DNA of 64,000 nt from Gracilaria domingensis (Eukaryota; Rhodophyta; Florideophyceae; Gracilariales; Gracilariaceae): NCBI GenBank assembly GCA_022539475.1, contig VCMS01000096.1, forward strand, positions 203,762 through 267,761, written 5' to 3'. The first letter of the stretch is position 1; every line of letters starts with the position of its first letter. This document shows, in pieces, positions 63,239 to 64,000 of this stretch. Both the position numbers and the translations under genes were made by a program. The notes beneath the pieces were generated by a model, which was given only the letters and a program-made list of their open reading frames with translations, was not told where the DNA came from and searched no databases.

Positions 63239-64000
63239 CTACATTAGGTTTAGAATGGGCTCCAGAATTTGAAGAAGAGATTCTTGAAGAATTTTCATCC
63301 TGAACTCGCGTAGAGACTTGCTAGAAACGAGTAGCATTGCGTCTGCTTCAGATACGGAAACCTCGATCAGTGTGGTAGGGAAGTATGCCACTACTGTAAG
63401 GTGATCACGGATACACTGACGACGTAGCTCGTCGGAGAAGTTGAGAAATATGAGGTGAAGAGGATAGGCGGTAGCCGATGTTTGCTTTAGAGTTGTTGAA
63501 TACTTATCGGTGTATACCTGCAGAAGACCTACGAAAGATTCACTATAACTTATTTCTTGGGAGTACCACACTATTCTACTATCCAAAGAGCCCATGACCA
63601 TTTCCTTAAGTTTTGAGGTGGCGTCTCTTGCGAGAGAGCCGGACATGGGGTGAGATATTTTCGTGGAGTGGGTCTGAGGTATAGGGTGGAAGAATGTGTT
63701 TTCGTTGTTAGCCAACTGGAGCTGTTTTCACAAGTGTCTGAACGGGGTCTCTCGTGTAGAGGGTGGCGTGAACTTACATCCTTCTGGCGAGACAGTTCTG
63801 CGATTGAACCGTCCTTTGAGGCGTATCGTTCGAAAATGGCGTTTCTTTCAGTTCTGTACAGCGCTTGGAACGTTATGGTTCCGTTCGAATCCGCTTTCGC
63901 GAAATCTCGCGGGCTGCCCGAAGTAGCCCCAATTAGCCCGTCCGCTCACGCATGACCAATGTTGGAAGCTACGGAAGCCAGACAAAACCGTAAGATAATC
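63239..64000 (-). pseudogene. Plavaka/KDZ-like transposase, N-terminal part
   Basis: Best frame 63239-63715: 'GLLQVYTDKYSTTLKQTSAT', AYPLHLIFLNFSDELRRQC, 'LTVVAYFPTTLIEVS' and a helical end 'SLLQILEPILNL'. The acidic TDK, the 'AYPLHL' segment and the RR pair fit Plavaka-type transposases of the CACTA group. About 85% identical by eye to the first 208 bases of the window. Upstream (63716-64000) several frames must be combined ('ITFQALYRTERNAIFERYAS' in one), and a stop ends the known frame at 63239, just where the other copy enters the gap. It faces the left copy across the window. Confidence 0.55.

Noticed and set aside
1-64000. tRNA, rRNA or CRISPR features
   Set aside because: I looked for tRNA-like arms, rRNA tracts and regularly spaced direct repeats and found none that I could support.

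Overview
The window looks like a repeat-rich, intron-poor nuclear region of a photosynthetic eukaryote. Evidence for this is Ty3/gypsy-type LTR retrotransposons, HECT ligase, Notchless, CHD-chromodomain, DGAT/SOAT and phytol-kinase-like fragments, and the lack of bacterial operon structure. My best guess is a florideophyte red alga (Chondrus-like, compact genes, GC near 50%), but nothing here proves the species. Two runs of N (210-1085 and 14666-15002) are assembly gaps. Most protein-coding units are damaged by stops or frameshifts.

Layout. 1-2.4 kb: 3' part of a Plavaka/KDZ-like DNA transposase. 2.4-4.5 kb: an array of telomere-motif palindromes and a broken ParB-like gene fused to a HAD-gene fragment. 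4.5-8.2 kb and 15.5-19.2 kb: two inverted 3.7-kb copies of an unclassified element ('X') carrying a Rossmann-fold ORF, a ribulose-phosphate epimerase fragment, three tandem hairpins and a coiled-coil ORF. Between them lie LTR-retrotransposon remains, a partial X copy and truncated host genes (NLE1, phytol-kinase-like, HECT). 19.7-21.5 kb: two convergent HAD-phosphatase paralogues, each disabled differently.

21.9-30.7 kb is the most interesting part. A 0.95-kb divergent promoter region holds a telomere-motif palindrome. The leftward chain encodes a ParB-like domain, an unknown segment and a 2OG-Fe(II) dioxygenase. The rightward chain encodes an unknown 451-residue segment, a beta-class DNA amino-methyltransferase and a SET domain. 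The segments of each chain are separated mainly by single in-frame stops or frameshifts, as if each chain were once one multidomain protein. I infer a chromatin- and DNA-modifying selfish element. The same palindromes recur at 2.6-2.95 kb and 60.7-61.1 kb, with compensatory changes between their arms.

31.5-52 kb holds three Ty3/gypsy-type elements: C (minus strand), B (minus strand, 3' end only) and A (plus strand, 11.8 kb). A has gag, protease, RT/RNase H, integrase, a chromodomain, and a long open frame on the opposite strand that begins inside the 3' LTR and is shared with B. 52.4-60.6 kb has further decayed host genes (DGAT/SOAT, F-box-like, CHD chromodomain). The window ends with a third palindrome array and a second transposase fragment facing inward.
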